A DNA stretch of 64,000 bases from Blautia sp. XA-2221 (GCF_028767025.1 NZ_JAJQXX010000015.1:1-64000), one strand, 5' to 3'. Positions 29,815 to 38,367 are shown, numbered from the stretch's first letter. Notes: generated by a model from the sequence alone, not told the origin. Program-made: numbers and translations.

Positions 29815-29853
29815 AACGCACGGGCAGCAAAATCACATTACCACCTGTGCGTT
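29815..29853 (-). terminator. Terminator downstream of metK
   Basis: AACGCACGGG and CCTGTGCGTT arms form a hairpin. On the minus strand the stem is followed by TTTTTATAT. It lies 52 bp past the metK stop and isolates metK from the downstream kinase. Confidence 0.8.
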
Positions 29854-29904
29854 CATTATATCACATCGTCAGATTTCTATGTCTAAATTTTCTATAAAAT
29901 CATC

Positions 29905-31086
29905 TTATGCAAGATACTTTTTCAGATCATCTACTTTATCAAGTTTTTCCCATGGAAGATCTACATCTGTACGTCCGAAATGTCCGTAAGCTGCAGTCTG
30001 TTTATAGATCGGTCTTCTTAAATCCAGCATACGGATAATTCCTGCCGGACGAAGATCAAAGTTTTCACGAATGATCTCAACAAGCTTTGTATCAGAAAGT
30101 TTTCCTGTTCCAAAAGTCTCCACATTAATGGAAGTCGGCTGTGCAACACCGATCGCATAGGAAAGCTGGATCTCGCATTTATCAGCAAGGCCTGCTGCAA
30201 CAATATTCTTTGCAACATAACGTGCTGCATACGCTGCGGAACGGTCTACCTTTGTGCAGTCCTTTCCGGAAAAAGCGCCGCCGCCGTGACGGCCATATCC
30301 GCCATAGCTGTCAACAATGATCTTACGTCCTGTAAGACCGCTGTCTCCGTGAGGTCCGCCGATTACGAAACGGCCTGTAGGATTGATGAAATATTTTGTA
30401 TTTTCATCTACCATATCCTCCGGAATGATGGCGTCAAATACATATTTCTTAATATCCTCATGGATCTGCTCCTGAGTAACGTCCGGATCATGCTGAGTAG
30501 AGCATACCACGGCATCAATACGAATCGGCTTGCCTTCTTCGTTATACTCTACAGTAACCTGAGTTTTGCCGTCCGGTCTTAAATAGCTGAGAGTTCCGTC
30601 TTTACGGATCTTGGTAAGCTGACGTGCAAGTTTGTGTGCCATGTTAATTGCATACGGCATATACTCCTCTGTTTCATTGGATGCATATCCAAACTGAATA
30701 CCCTGATCTCCTGCTCCAATGGCATCGATCTCATCCTCGCCCATTTTTGCTTCCAGAGCCTTGTCAACGCCAAGGGCAATGTCTGCAGACTGCTCGTCAA
30801 TAGCAGTGATAACTGCACAGGTATCTGCGTCAAAACCATATTTGCCACGAGTATAACCGATCTCTCTTACAGTATCTCTTACGATTTTCTGAATATCAAC
30901 ATATCCGTTTGTTGTGATCTCACCCATAACCAGAACAAGACCTGTTGTAGTTGCTGTTTCGCAGGCAACACGGCTCATTGGATCCTGCTCGATCAGTGCG
31001 TCAAGAATGGCGTCGGAAATGGCATCGCACATTTTATCCGGATGGCCTTCAGTAACAGATTCGGAAGTAAATAAAATTTTTTCCAT
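29905..31086 (-). CDS. metK: S-adenosylmethionine synthetase
   Basis: This 393-residue enzyme makes S-adenosylmethionine from methionine and ATP. Signatures are [14 protein letters not shown] near the N-terminus, the [12 protein letters not shown] methionine-binding loop and the P-loop-like [17 protein letters not shown]. Length is normal. It is transcribed alone, from a promoter and SAM-I riboswitch upstream to a terminator downstream, so its product shuts off its own mRNA. Its product is used by several methyltransferases in the window (rsmI, rsmA, rsmG, the YabB-like enzyme). Confidence 0.98.
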   Translation of the reverse strand: MEKILFTSESVTEGHPDKMCDAISDAILDALIEQDPMSRVACETATTTGLVLVMGEITTNGYVDIQKIVRDTVREIGYTRGKYGFDADTCAVITAIDEQSADIALGVDKALEAKMGEDEIDAIGAGDQGIQFGYASNETEEYMPYAINMAHKLARQLTKIRKDGTLSYLRPDGKTQVTVEYNEEGKPIRIDAVVCSTQHDPDVTQEQIHEDIKKYVFDAIIPEDMVDENTKYFINPTGRFVIGGPHGDSGLTGRKIIVDSYGGYGRHGGGAFSGKDCTKVDRSAAYAARYVAKNIVAAGLADKCEIQLSYAIGVAQPTSINVETFGTGKLSDTKLVEIIRENFDLRPAGIIRMLDLRRPIYKQTAAYGHFGRTDVDLPWEKLDKVDDLKKYLA

Positions 31087-31148
31087 TGCGTTTTCCTTTC
31101 TTCATAACGACCCGAAACTCCATTATCCCGGGTATTGGTAAACAAAAG

Positions 31149-31174
31149 AGACAGCCCGAATAATCGGACTGTCT
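31149..31174 (-). terminator. Riboswitch-controlled terminator of metK
   Basis: Arms AGACAGTCCGA and TCGGGCTGTCT (minus strand) form an 11-bp hairpin with a 4-nt loop, followed by CTTTTGTTT. It lies directly after the SAM-I aptamer. The AATAAGAGG strand of aptamer P1 can compete in an alternative antiterminator fold. Confidence 0.9.
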
Positions 31175-31190
31175 GAATTTATCTTTCAAT

Positions 31191-31292
31191 CCTCTTATTG
31201 TTCGATCACTCGCTCAGGCTGGCACCTTCCTCAATAGAGGGGTTGCCGTGGCTTCACAGATCCTTTGTATCTCCACCACTCTGAATAAAAGG
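31191..31292 (-). ncRNA. SAM-I riboswitch (S-box) aptamer
   Basis: The minus-strand RNA opens with CCTTTTATTCAGAGTGGTGGAG, continues with GAAGCCACGGCAACC and GAGGAAGGTGCCAGCC, and closes with AATAAGAGG pairing to the first strand (P1). These are the conserved S-box elements: the kink-turn side, the J2/3 CAACC segment and the GGTGCC P4 side. When SAM is bound, P1 is stabilised and the terminator at 31149-31174 forms. It controls metK, a standard member of the S-box regulon. Confidence 0.95.
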
Positions 31293-31321
31293 CCGTTCTC
31301 TATTTGCTTTGTAACAATCAT

Positions 31322-31350
31322 ACAATATACTTATTTTTTCCGTTTGTCAA
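31322..31350 (-). promoter_or_regulatory. metK promoter
   Basis: Minus-strand -35 TTGACA (31345-31350), 17-bp spacer, -10 TATTGT (31322-31327). The start site would lie about 20 nt before the S-box aptamer. Confidence 0.82.
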
Positions 31351-31372
31351 GAAAAAATATATGTTTTCCGGA

Positions 31373-32665
31373 TCATCCTACGCGAAGACGGAATTTCTGG
31401 ATTTCTTTTTCACCGGAAACTCTCTCGATTTCTGCTCCAAGACTTCTCAGCTTTTCTTCGAAATTCTCATACCCTCTCTGAACGTAAACAATATCGTCCA
31501 CAACCGTTATGCCGTCTGCTGCCAGACCTGCAATTACCAGGGCTGCACCTGCACGAAGATCCGGTGCACTGACTCTTGCGCCTGTAAGCTTGCGTACTCC
31601 GTCAATGATCGCAGAATTTCCTTCTACTTTGATGTTTGCTCCCATTCTGGAAAGCTCGTCCGCATATTTGAACCGGTTTTCAAAAATGCTCTCTGTAACA
31701 ATACTTGTTCCCTCTGCCAGCGCCAGAGTTACAGCGATCTGCGGCTGCATATCAGTGGGATATCCCGGATAGGGAAGTGTTTTTACATGAGTTCTGTGCA
31801 GTCTCTTTCCTGCGCGAACGCGAACTGCATCGTCAAATTCCTCTACCTCACAGCCGATTTCTTCCAGCTTTGCAGTAGTTGCTTCCAGATGTTTGGGAAT
31901 TACATTTTTTACTGTAATATCTCCGCCTGTAGCTGCCGCTGCAAACATAAAGGTTCCTGCCTCAATCTGGTCGGGAATAATAGAATATTCTGTGCGGTGA
32001 AGTTTCTCCACACCTTTGATGCGGATCACATCTGTTCCAGCTCCCTTAATGTTGGCTCCCATGCTGTTCAGGAAGTTGGCAACGTCTACCACATGTGGCT
32101 CTCTGGCCGCATTTTCGATAATCGTACGTCCCGGAGCCATAGATGCCGCCATCATAATGTTAATGGTTGCGCCAACAGAAACAACATCAAGGAAAATGTG
32201 GCTTCCATGAAGATTTTCCGCACTTGCCATAATTGCTCCGTGAAGAATCTTTACCTCTGCTCCAAGAGCCCGGAAACCTTTCAGATGCTGGTCGATGGGA
32301 CGACTTCCGATATTACAGCCGCCCGGAAGCGGTACTTCCGCATGTTTATACTTGCCAAGCAGCGCGCCCAGAAGATAATAGGATGCGCGGATTTTTTTAA
32401 TGTATTCATAATCAACGCTGATATCAGCAATGGTAGAACCATTGATCTTTACTGTAGATCTGTTGATCCGTTCTACCTGTGCTCCGATCCCGGCAATTGC
32501 TTCCAGTAAAACATTGATGTCTCTTACGTCAGGCAGATTTTCGATTAATATGGTTTCATCCGTCATGATTGCAGCAGAAAGTATTGCAAGGGCTGCGTTT
32601 TTGGCTCCGCCGATTTCAACTTCACCTACTAACGGATTGCCTCCTTTAATTACATACTGTTCCAT
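31373..32665 (-). CDS. murA: UDP-N-acetylglucosamine 1-carboxyvinyltransferase
   Basis: This 430-residue enzyme adds enolpyruvate to UDP-GlcNAc, the first committed step of peptidoglycan synthesis. The N-terminus GGNPLVGEVEIGGAKNAAL holds the conserved Lys22/Asn23 pair. The active-site Cys117 in PLPGGCNIGSRP is present, so the fosfomycin-binding residue is intact. Clostridia often have two MurA paralogues; which one this is cannot be told here. It is transcribed alone from an extended -10 promoter with a leader of about 200 nt containing a palindromic repeat. Confidence 0.96.
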   Translation of the reverse strand: MEQYVIKGGNPLVGEVEIGGAKNAALAILSAAIMTDETILIENLPDVRDINVLLEAIAGIGAQVERINRSTVKINGSTIADISVDYEYIKKIRASYYLLGALLGKYKHAEVPLPGGCNIGSRPIDQHLKGFRALGAEVKILHGAIMASAENLHGSHIFLDVVSVGATINIMMAASMAPGRTIIENAAREPHVVDVANFLNSMGANIKGAGTDVIRIKGVEKLHRTEYSIIPDQIEAGTFMFAAAATGGDITVKNVIPKHLEATTAKLEEIGCEVEEFDDAVRVRAGKRLHRTHVKTLPYPGYPTDMQPQIAVTLALAEGTSIVTESIFENRFKYADELSRMGANIKVEGNSAIIDGVRKLTGARVSAPDLRAGAALVIAGLAADGITVVDDIVYVQRGYENFEEKLRSLGAEIERVSGEKEIQKFRLRVG

Positions 32666-32719
32666 AAAACACCTCTATGAATTATTTTCACTCCGTAAGC
32701 CGAAGCAAACACCAGAAAT

Positions 32720-32746
32720 GTTACTGTTCACTCCATTCACAGCAAC
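32720..32746. repeat. REP-like palindromic repeat, copy A
   Basis: A 27-bp unit starting GTTACTGTTCACTCC and ending TTCACAGCAAC. It differs at two positions from copy B at 32928-32954. It lies in the murA leader. Two further CAGTAAC half-sites occur at about 32791 and 32805. Confidence 0.7.
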
Positions 32747-32869
32747 CTGGTCGATCTGCATTCCGGATCACTTTCCGTGATCACATTTGGCCAGTAACCT
32801 GTAAACAGTAACCCAGAAATAATTTGTCATATCTAAAAAATATTAATATATTAAAATGTTCAATAACGT

Positions 32870-32897
32870 ATTATAACATATTTTTAACATTTGTAAA
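32870..32897 (-). promoter_or_regulatory. murA promoter
   Basis: Minus-strand -10 TATAAT (32870-32875) with an upstream TG (TGTTATAAT) and -35 TTTACA (32892-32897), 16-bp spacer. It lies between the two palindromic repeat copies, about 205 bp before murA. Confidence 0.65.
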
Positions 32898-32927
32898 TAA
32901 AAAGTTAAGTATCTATGCCTGCTTCCG

Positions 32928-32954
32928 GTTACTGTTCACTCCGTTCACAGTAAC
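32928..32954. repeat. REP-like palindromic repeat, copy B
   Basis: 27 bp with perfect 8-bp arms GTTACTGT and ACAGTAAC. It lies 22 bp downstream of the aroK stop and upstream of the murA promoter. It has no T run, so it is not a standard terminator, though it could stabilise the aroK 3' end. Confidence 0.72.
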
Positions 32955-32976
32955 TGCTTCTGCTCTTTCCTTTGTT

Positions 32977-33489
32977 TCAACAGCTACTTTTTTGCTTTTC
33001 CAGTATTTCCAAAACTGTCTGAAGACATGTTTCCAGATCCTGTCCCTCCTGATCGACCACAATGTCCGCATATTCTTCGTACAGAGGCGTACGTTCCCTG
33101 TAAAGATCCGCCAGCGTCTGTCCTTCCTTCAGGACAACACCTCTTCCCTTAAGGTTTCCCAAACGCTTTGACAGTTCATTTAATGACAGCTTCAGATAGA
33201 CTACTGTTCCAAAAGACTTCAGATGCTCCATTGCCTCACGGCAGTAAACCACACTTCCACCTGTGGCGATCACCGTTTCCTCTGCCTCAATAGATGCGTT
33301 GACACGGTTCTCTATTTCCTGAAATCCATCATTTCCCTCCTGGTCAATGATCTGATGGAGCTTTCTTTTTTCCTGCTTCTGTATCAGAAGGTCAGAGTCA
33401 AGGAACTGATAGCCCAATACCTTTGCAAGAACAACACCTATGGTGCTTTTTCCTACTCCCGGCATTCCTATCAATGTAATGTTATTCAT
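32977..33489 (-). CDS. aroK: Shikimate kinase
   Basis: This 170-residue P-loop kinase phosphorylates shikimate on the way to chorismate and aromatic amino acids. Walker A is GMPGVGKST, the substrate-binding Asp pair is LDSDLL, GGSVVYCRE replaces the usual GGG loop, and RTPLYEEYADIVVD is the lid and downstream signature. I chose the ATG at 33489 because GGAGG precedes it closely. An in-frame ATG 15 bp upstream lacks a ribosome binding site. The rest of the pathway is not in the window. Confidence 0.92.
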   Translation of the reverse strand: MNNITLIGMPGVGKSTIGVVLAKVLGYQFLDSDLLIQKQEKRKLHQIIDQEGNDGFQEIENRVNASIEAEETVIATGGSVVYCREAMEHLKSFGTVVYLKLSLNELSKRLGNLKGRGVVLKEGQTLADLYRERTPLYEEYADIVVDQEGQDLETCLQTVLEILEKQKSSC

Positions 33490-33603
33490 ATATCCTCCAG
33501 ACATCTCTGTCTATCATATTATCTGCAAATAACCGGATATTATTTTACCATAAAATGCCCTTTTCTGCAATCCCCCGGGAAATCTGCACTTTTTTTCCAT
33601 TTT

Positions 33604-34188
33604 TCAGCGTTTTTTACTGTGTTTTTTTGCTTTTTTTACACTGTAACCAAAAGTTCCCAGTTTCTTTCCTGTTCCCAGATATTCCCCATGTGAATATACA
33701 ATCGGTCGGGCTCTGTTCAGATCAAACCGGTTCTTCTCGTCCATATATTTTTCGTCTGCGTGTACTGCCACAACCTCGGCAATAAACATGTGATGAGATC
33801 CCAGTTCCCGGACCTCTCTTACCTTACATTCAATAGAAACAGGCGCTTCCGCTATCATTGGCGCTTTTACCTTTTCTGCCGTTTCTCTTGTCAGCCCTGT
33901 TTCCCTGAATTTATCAACATCTCTTCCGGACTTTACTCCGCAGTAATCTGTGGCAAATGCCAGCTCCTCAGTAGTCAGATTGATCACAAACTCTCCTGTT
34001 TCGCGGATCATATGATACGAGTAACGCTCCGGACGGATGGATACGGATACCATAGGAGGATTGGTACACACAGTTCCTGCCCATGCTACTGTTATAATGT
34101 CATCTCTGCCCTCTTTATCCGCTGTGCTAACCATCACAACCGGAAGAGGATAAAGCATATTTCCCGGTTTCCAGCTCTGTTTTGACAT
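33604..34188 (-). CDS. Flavin reductase family (FMN-binding split-barrel) protein
   Basis: This 194-residue protein of the flavoredoxin/flavin-reductase family has LYPLPVVMVST near the N-terminus, VAWAGTVCTNPPMVSVSIRPERYS (the FMN-phosphate loop) and GEFVINL. Relatives bind FMN and pass electrons from NAD(P)H or small carriers. The partner is not known. The C-terminus is strongly basic (KKAKKHSKKR). It is 17 bp after the pyrophosphatase gene, so it is in the same transcript as the S1-domain gene and pyrophosphatase. Confidence 0.85.
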   Translation of the reverse strand: MSKQSWKPGNMLYPLPVVMVSTADKEGRDDIITVAWAGTVCTNPPMVSVSIRPERYSYHMIRETGEFVINLTTEELAFATDYCGVKSGRDVDKFRETGLTRETAEKVKAPMIAEAPVSIECKVREVRELGSHHMFIAEVVAVHADEKYMDEKNRFDLNRARPIVYSHGEYLGTGKKLGTFGYSVKKAKKHSKKR

Positions 34189-34205
34189 AAAATCACCTCC
34201 TGAAC

Positions 34206-35873
34206 TTACGCGTACTCATTCTGCATCTGGGCAGCTTCCATCAGTGCAGGGATCAGCTGTTTCTTTCTGGAAACCACGCCTTCCAGATACAGAGAACCAC
34301 TGTCAGCCACCATGTCAAAAGCGTTCTCTGCCATCTCTTTGCTTCCCTCACCATAAAACAGCAGCTCTGTGGAACGGTTCATAATGCTTGTCAGCATAAA
34401 ATAAACCCTGGAAACTCCATGACGTCCACATTCACTTACCATAAACGGCTCCAGACGTTCTTTTATTTCTTTCAGCTCCTCTTCGTCCATGGAACTGATC
34501 TGTCCCACACCAAAGGTAACATCACCCTCTGCAATAAACTTCTTATAATCCTGATAAAAAATCTCTTCCGGTGATTTGTCTTTCAGATTGCTTCCTGCCT
34601 TAAACATTTCCTTTGCAAATTCCTCTATGGAAATATCAGCGATCAGCGCAAGGGCTCCTGCTGCCATTTTATCCTGAAGAGTGCAGGTAGGAGACCGGAA
34701 CATCAGTGTATCGGAAATAATAGCCGCGCAGAGAAGTCCCGCTATTTTAGGCGGAATTTCCAGCTTCTGCTCTCCGTAGATCTGATACATGATCGTTCCC
34801 GTACATCCTACAGGCTGGTTCCGGAAGCTGACCGGCTGCATTGTCTGCAGCGTGCCCAGCTTATGATGATCAATAATCTCAAGGATCTCCGCTTTCTCAA
34901 TATTATCAACAGCCTGATCCTTTTCATTATGATCTACCAGGACAACCTTTTTCTTATGCATATCCAGAAAATTACGACGTGAGATTGTTCCCACACATTT
35001 TCCCTTTTTGTCAATTACCGGGAATGCCCTGTGACGGTGCTTGATCATAACATCCTGAATATCATCTGTAAAATCCTCTGTATGGAAAGTTACCAGATTT
35101 TCTGTTTTCATAATGTATCGCACAGGAATACTCTGATTGATCAACCTTGATATGGTAAACGTATCATATGGTGAAGCGATCACCACAATATCCTTCTCAT
35201 GAGCAAGCTTCAGAACATTTTCTGTAACCTGGATATCCATTCCCACAATAATACAGCTTACATTCATTTCAATGGCCTGCAGATGATCTTCTTCTCTGTT
35301 TCCAAGAATGATCATATCATTCTCACGGACATATTCCCTCATCTTGTCCGGGTCGGCAGTTCCTACCATAACCTTTCCTTCTGTAAAATATCCGTGTTCA
35401 TTTCCCTCGATCACCCTGCCGCCGATCGTTTCCGCAATACGTCTGTACTGAGTTCTTGCCCGTGACAGAAGATAGCTGTCTGTTGTGTCCATATAGGTCT
35501 GAGCAATATCTCCAATGGTGATCAGACCTTCCAGACAGCCTTCCTTATCTCTGATTGGCAGAGAAACAATACTGTTTTCCTGCATCAGATCCCATGCGTT
35601 CTTTAGTGACATACTCTTATCTGCTTCCGGACTCATTCGGATATCCATATCTTTAACCTGGGTTCCGATATTACTCAGATAACCCGGAGGCTGGATCCCG
35701 AAACGATTCAGCACATACTCCGTTTCCTCACTGATCTGTCCGGCACGTTTGGGAACATATCTTCTGTTCTGAAATGTTCTGTTTTTGATATCACAATATG
35801 CGATCGCAGAGCAGATAGAGTCCGTGTCCGGATTTTTATGTCCGATCACAAAAATCTTATCCTGTTTTCTCAT
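34206..35873 (-). CDS. Manganese-dependent inorganic pyrophosphatase with CBS-DRTGG regulatory insert
   Basis: This is a 555-residue family II pyrophosphatase. The DHH catalytic half has GHKNPDTDSICSA near the N-terminus, VLVDHNE and IIDHHKLG (metal ligands). The C-terminal DHHA2 half has SRKKQLIPAL, where Arg and Lys bind the substrate. Between the first and second metal motifs is an insert of ~240 residues with two CBS domains around a DRTGG domain. Such inserts bind adenine nucleotides and tune activity. It removes pyrophosphate from biosynthesis. It starts 54 bp after the S1-domain gene. Confidence 0.93.
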   Translation of the reverse strand: MRKQDKIFVIGHKNPDTDSICSAIAYCDIKNRTFQNRRYVPKRAGQISEETEYVLNRFGIQPPGYLSNIGTQVKDMDIRMSPEADKSMSLKNAWDLMQENSIVSLPIRDKEGCLEGLITIGDIAQTYMDTTDSYLLSRARTQYRRIAETIGGRVIEGNEHGYFTEGKVMVGTADPDKMREYVRENDMIILGNREEDHLQAIEMNVSCIIVGMDIQVTENVLKLAHEKDIVVIASPYDTFTISRLINQSIPVRYIMKTENLVTFHTEDFTDDIQDVMIKHRHRAFPVIDKKGKCVGTISRRNFLDMHKKKVVLVDHNEKDQAVDNIEKAEILEIIDHHKLGTLQTMQPVSFRNQPVGCTGTIMYQIYGEQKLEIPPKIAGLLCAAIISDTLMFRSPTCTLQDKMAAGALALIADISIEEFAKEMFKAGSNLKDKSPEEIFYQDYKKFIAEGDVTFGVGQISSMDEEELKEIKERLEPFMVSECGRHGVSRVYFMLTSIMNRSTELLFYGEGSKEMAENAFDMVADSGSLYLEGVVSRKKQLIPALMEAAQMQNEYA

Positions 35874-35927
35874 AAATTCCTCCTCGCTGCCTCTTTATTC
35901 AACGGATCCTGTATTTCTTTGAAGTGA

Positions 35928-36833
35928 TCAGTCCAGTTTGATCCCTGCAAATAATGATCCAAGAGAAGTGGTTGCCTCCTCCCCTGCATCCGGAACCTCA
36001 TAGACTTCTTCCTCAATATCCTTTGCCATCAGATCCGCAGCCTCTTTGATGCTGAGACTTAATTTTCCATCTTTTACGGCAATTACCTTAACTTTTACTT
36101 TATCTCCGACAGTAAGAACCTCTGACGGCTTTTTGATCCTTTTTTCACAGATCTGAGAAATATGAACAAGACCGGAAAGACCGTTTCCAAGATCTACAAA
36201 AGCTCCGTATGGCTGCAGACTTTCTACGGTTCCCTCTGTTACAAGTCCTACCTGCACATTTGAAATTTTATTCTTTCTCTCTTCCTCCGCCTGTTCTCTC
36301 AGAAGTTCCCTTGCAGAAAGAATCAGTTTTTTGCTGTCTTTGTCACACTCGATTACCTGAACCCTGATCTGACGGTTCAAATATTCCTCTGTATCCTCCA
36401 CATATCCAAGAGAAAGTCTTGATGCCGGAATAAAGCCACGTACACCTTCTACATACGCAATTACACCTGCATTGGTGATTCCCTTTACTGTAACGTCAAG
36501 CGCTTCTCCTGATTCCTTGTATTCGCTGATTTTTTCCCATGCAAGCACATCTGCCGCCTCGACTCTGGAAAGAAGGATATTGCCGTTTCCGTCATCTTTA
36601 CGGACAACAGTAGCAGAAACCTCATCTCCCGGATGAACTTCCTCTTTCAGATTAAATCCCGGCTCTCTTGTATAATCTTCAACCGGGATCACACCCTCTG
36701 CATAATATTTCAGATCAAGGATCACTTCCTTTTCATCCACACTTACTACTGTTCCGGTAAGAATATCTCCTTCTTCTATTTTTTTCATAGACTCATTCAA
36801 CTCTTTTTCATAATCTTTCATTGTTTCAGCCAT
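35928..36833 (-). CDS. S1 RNA-binding domain protein (short ribosomal S1-like)
   Basis: This 301-residue protein has three S1 OB-fold repeats: ~17-85 (EGDILTGTVVSVDEKEV), ~102-170 (ITNAGVIAYVEGVRGFIP) and ~190-258 (GLVTEGTVESLQPYGAFVD). E. coli S1 has six repeats; short forms like this are usual in Firmicutes and are annotated as S1 although ribosome binding is often unproven. It should bind single-stranded mRNA. A 5' leader of about 187 nt with an inverted repeat precedes it and could be a control site. Confidence 0.88.
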   Translation of the reverse strand: MAETMKDYEKELNESMKKIEEGDILTGTVVSVDEKEVILDLKYYAEGVIPVEDYTREPGFNLKEEVHPGDEVSATVVRKDDGNGNILLSRVEAADVLAWEKISEYKESGEALDVTVKGITNAGVIAYVEGVRGFIPASRLSLGYVEDTEEYLNRQIRVQVIECDKDSKKLILSARELLREQAEEERKNKISNVQVGLVTEGTVESLQPYGAFVDLGNGLSGLVHISQICEKRIKKPSEVLTVGDKVKVKVIAVKDGKLSLSIKEAADLMAKDIEEEVYEVPDAGEEATTSLGSLFAGIKLD

Positions 36834-36920
36834 AATATACGACTCCCTTTCCTGCCATTATTTTCCTGTGTCCCCGTTCAGAACTGTCAGGCATTTTTGA
36901 TTTATGTCACATGATACCGT

Positions 36921-36966
36921 GGACACGAAACCCGGTATTTGCGCTGCTCGCTCCCGTTAGGTGTCC
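36921..36966. repeat. Inverted repeat in the S1-gene leader
   Basis: GGACAC (36921-36926) and GTGTCC (36961-36966) pair around a GC-rich loop. A third GTGTCC lies at about 36868. It is in the transcribed leader of the S1-domain gene. It may be a regulatory structure or a dispersed repeat. Confidence 0.4.
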
Positions 36967-37026
36967 GGGCATATATTTTCACTGAATTCATCCTGCGCCT
37001 TCGGCATGGAATCATTAAGTGCTCAT

Positions 37027-37035
37027 ATTATACCA
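37027..37035 (-). promoter_or_regulatory. Extended -10 promoter of the S1-domain gene
   Basis: Minus-strand TGGTATAAT (TGnTATAAT) spans 37027-37035. A possible -35 TTGTAG lies 18 bp upstream. Confidence 0.55.
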
Positions 37036-37076
37036 TATGGAGTTTCTGACCTACAACCCATTTACATTTCAACACC

Positions 37077-37208
37077 AAAAAAGCTCCCTGGATCAGAGAG
37101 CTCTGTAAACGAGGAGTGCCCCGGCAGTGGTTTACCGGGGCAATTATTATGAAAAAATTTATGTGTAATGAAGAACATTACAACGTCATAACATTGTTCT
37201 TTCGAACT
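37077..37208 (-). ncRNA. Candidate small RNA with three hairpins
   Basis: On the minus strand an extended -10, TGCTATGAT (37215-37223), would start a transcript near 37208. It contains a hairpin with arms AAGAACA/TGTTCTT (37171-37201), a very stable hairpin TGCCCCGG/CCGGGGCA (37117-37142), and a terminator AGCTC/GAGCT followed by six T (37077-37102). No good ribosome binding site or coding frame is seen. The alternative is that this is simply the 3' untranslated region of the 37403 gene. I do not recognise an RNA family. Confidence 0.35.
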
Positions 37209-37402
37209 GTTCTTATCATAGCAATATTTTATGAACTTTTTATGAATAAACAATGAACCTTCCGTGTATTTGCACAATATTTTTCTATATTCCTCTTTAT
37301 TTTTATAAAAATTGTATCATGTTCTTCTGCATTTTAACAGATTAACGTTGTGTCATATGCATAATTCGTTTATTTTTATTTCCAGCGTGTCTGAAGCTTT
37401 TG

Positions 37403-37864
37403 TCAATTCAGGATATCCTTGACCATATCTACCAGTTTCCCGAAAATACTCTTAACATCCTCTTTTGTCACCCCAAGGCTCTCCAGTTTATCGTATACCT
37501 TGTGAACCTGCTCTCTTAACTGTTCCTCGTCAAGATCCATATTCTTAAACTTGTTATAAAGACTTACCAAGGTATTTTTTTCTGAATCTGACAGAGTGAA
37601 ACCGGCAGCCTGTGCAGCAGTGTCAATAGCGGAAGAAATTTCCTCGTCAGACACGTCTGCCTGTCCAATTGAATCCATAGCAGATACAATAATATCAACC
37701 ACCTTGTCCGGATCCGAAAGAAGATCTCCCACTCCGCTCTCCTTCAGAAGGTCCACTGCCTGATCCACCATTGCATCTGTTGTAGTGTCTGCATATACAG
37801 CAGCAGGCGCTGTACAGGTCAAAGCTCCTGCAAGGATCCATGCGCTTAATTTTTTTATTTTCAC
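37403..37864 (-). CDS. Small exported protein resembling the C-terminal part of DUF1002
   Basis: This is a 153-residue secreted protein. I place the start at a GTG (37864) because GGAGG lies 8 bp before it; the longer frame from 37894 would bury that site. The N-terminus KIKKLSAWILAGALTCTAP then AVYA is a signal peptide. The mature part is acidic and helical: TDAMVDQAVDLLKESG, DVSDEEISSAIDTAAQ and LYNKFKNMDLDEEQLREQV. The last pattern resembles the C-terminal half of DUF1002 exported proteins, whose role is unknown. No cell-wall anchor is visible. A 43-codon open frame ends just inside its ribosome binding site. Confidence 0.72.
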   Translation of the reverse strand: MKIKKLSAWILAGALTCTAPAAVYADTTTDAMVDQAVDLLKESGVGDLLSDPDKVVDIIVSAMDSIGQADVSDEEISSAIDTAAQAAGFTLSDSEKNTLVSLYNKFKNMDLDEEQLREQVHKVYDKLESLGVTKEDVKSIFGKLVDMVKDILN

Positions 37865-37869
37865 TTTTA

Positions 37870-38001
37870 TTACCTCCATTTTGACTGAAACCATGTTTCG
37901 GAAACCCTTTTACGATTTCCTGTTATCATATCAGAAACAGCGACTTTCATTTCATCTCCGGTCACCTGAGCAAGTACCTTCCGGATCACTTTCGATAACA
38001 T
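37870..38001 (-). CDS. Candidate small protein or leader peptide (43 residues)
   Basis: An ATG at 38001 opens a frame of 43 codons ending in TGG AGG TAA, where GGAGG is also the ribosome binding site of the next gene. The peptide begins MLSKVIRKVLAQVTGDE and ends SETWFQSKWR, with an amphipathic basic start. Its own ribosome binding site is weak (AAAAAGAG). The overlap suggests translational coupling to the exported protein. I do not recognise it; it may be chance. Confidence 0.35.
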   Translation of the reverse strand: MLSKVIRKVLAQVTGDEMKVAVSDMITGNRKRVSETWFQSKWR

Positions 38002-38021
38002 CTCTTTTTCTGACAGTTATT

Positions 38022-38030
38022 ATTATATCA
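38022..38030 (-). promoter_or_regulatory. Extended -10 promoter of the small exported protein
   Basis: Minus-strand TGATATAAT (TGnTATAAT) spans 38022-38030, about 150 bp upstream of the GTG and 20 bp upstream of the 43-codon frame. The -35 is poor. Between here and 38280 I see only AT-rich DNA. Confidence 0.55.
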
Positions 38031-38284
38031 TACTTTCAAACCTGCGCTGTAATCTGTTTATGAACCTCTTCTCACCTTCAAAACAGCTCTTCTATTCATA
38101 AATCTTTCTATTTTCGTTCATTATTTTTTCATATCTTAAACACGAAACTCTCATATTTTGCAGATATACTATTTACATAAAAATAATACAGCCAACATTA
38201 TTTTTATAATTTTCTTTTTCATATGTTGGATACCTATAAAGGTATTCAACTCTCCTTCCTTTTAAATTTAATAAATCTTCAAGT

Positions 38285-38317
38285 AAAAAGCATCCGACCA
38301 GCCACCGGATGCTTTTT
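38285..38317. terminator. Terminator downstream of rsmA
   Basis: AAAAAGCATCCG and CGGATGCTTTTT form a 12-bp hairpin with an 8- to 9-nt loop and T runs on both strands. It lies 51 bp beyond the rsmA stop and ends the leftward transcript. Confidence 0.9.
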
Positions 38318-38367
38318 GCATACTCTTTTTTCTGTAATCTATGTGAAAAGCTCTCACTGCTGCAGCA

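Noticed and set aside
31304-32509. Plus-strand open frame (401 codons)
   Set aside because: It is antisense to murA and covers the metK promoter. Its Cys-rich composition is typical of a shadow frame.
37062-37277. Minus-strand open frame of 71 codons
   Set aside because: It runs through three hairpins and a terminator, has no ribosome binding site and has odd composition. I prefer a non-coding interpretation.
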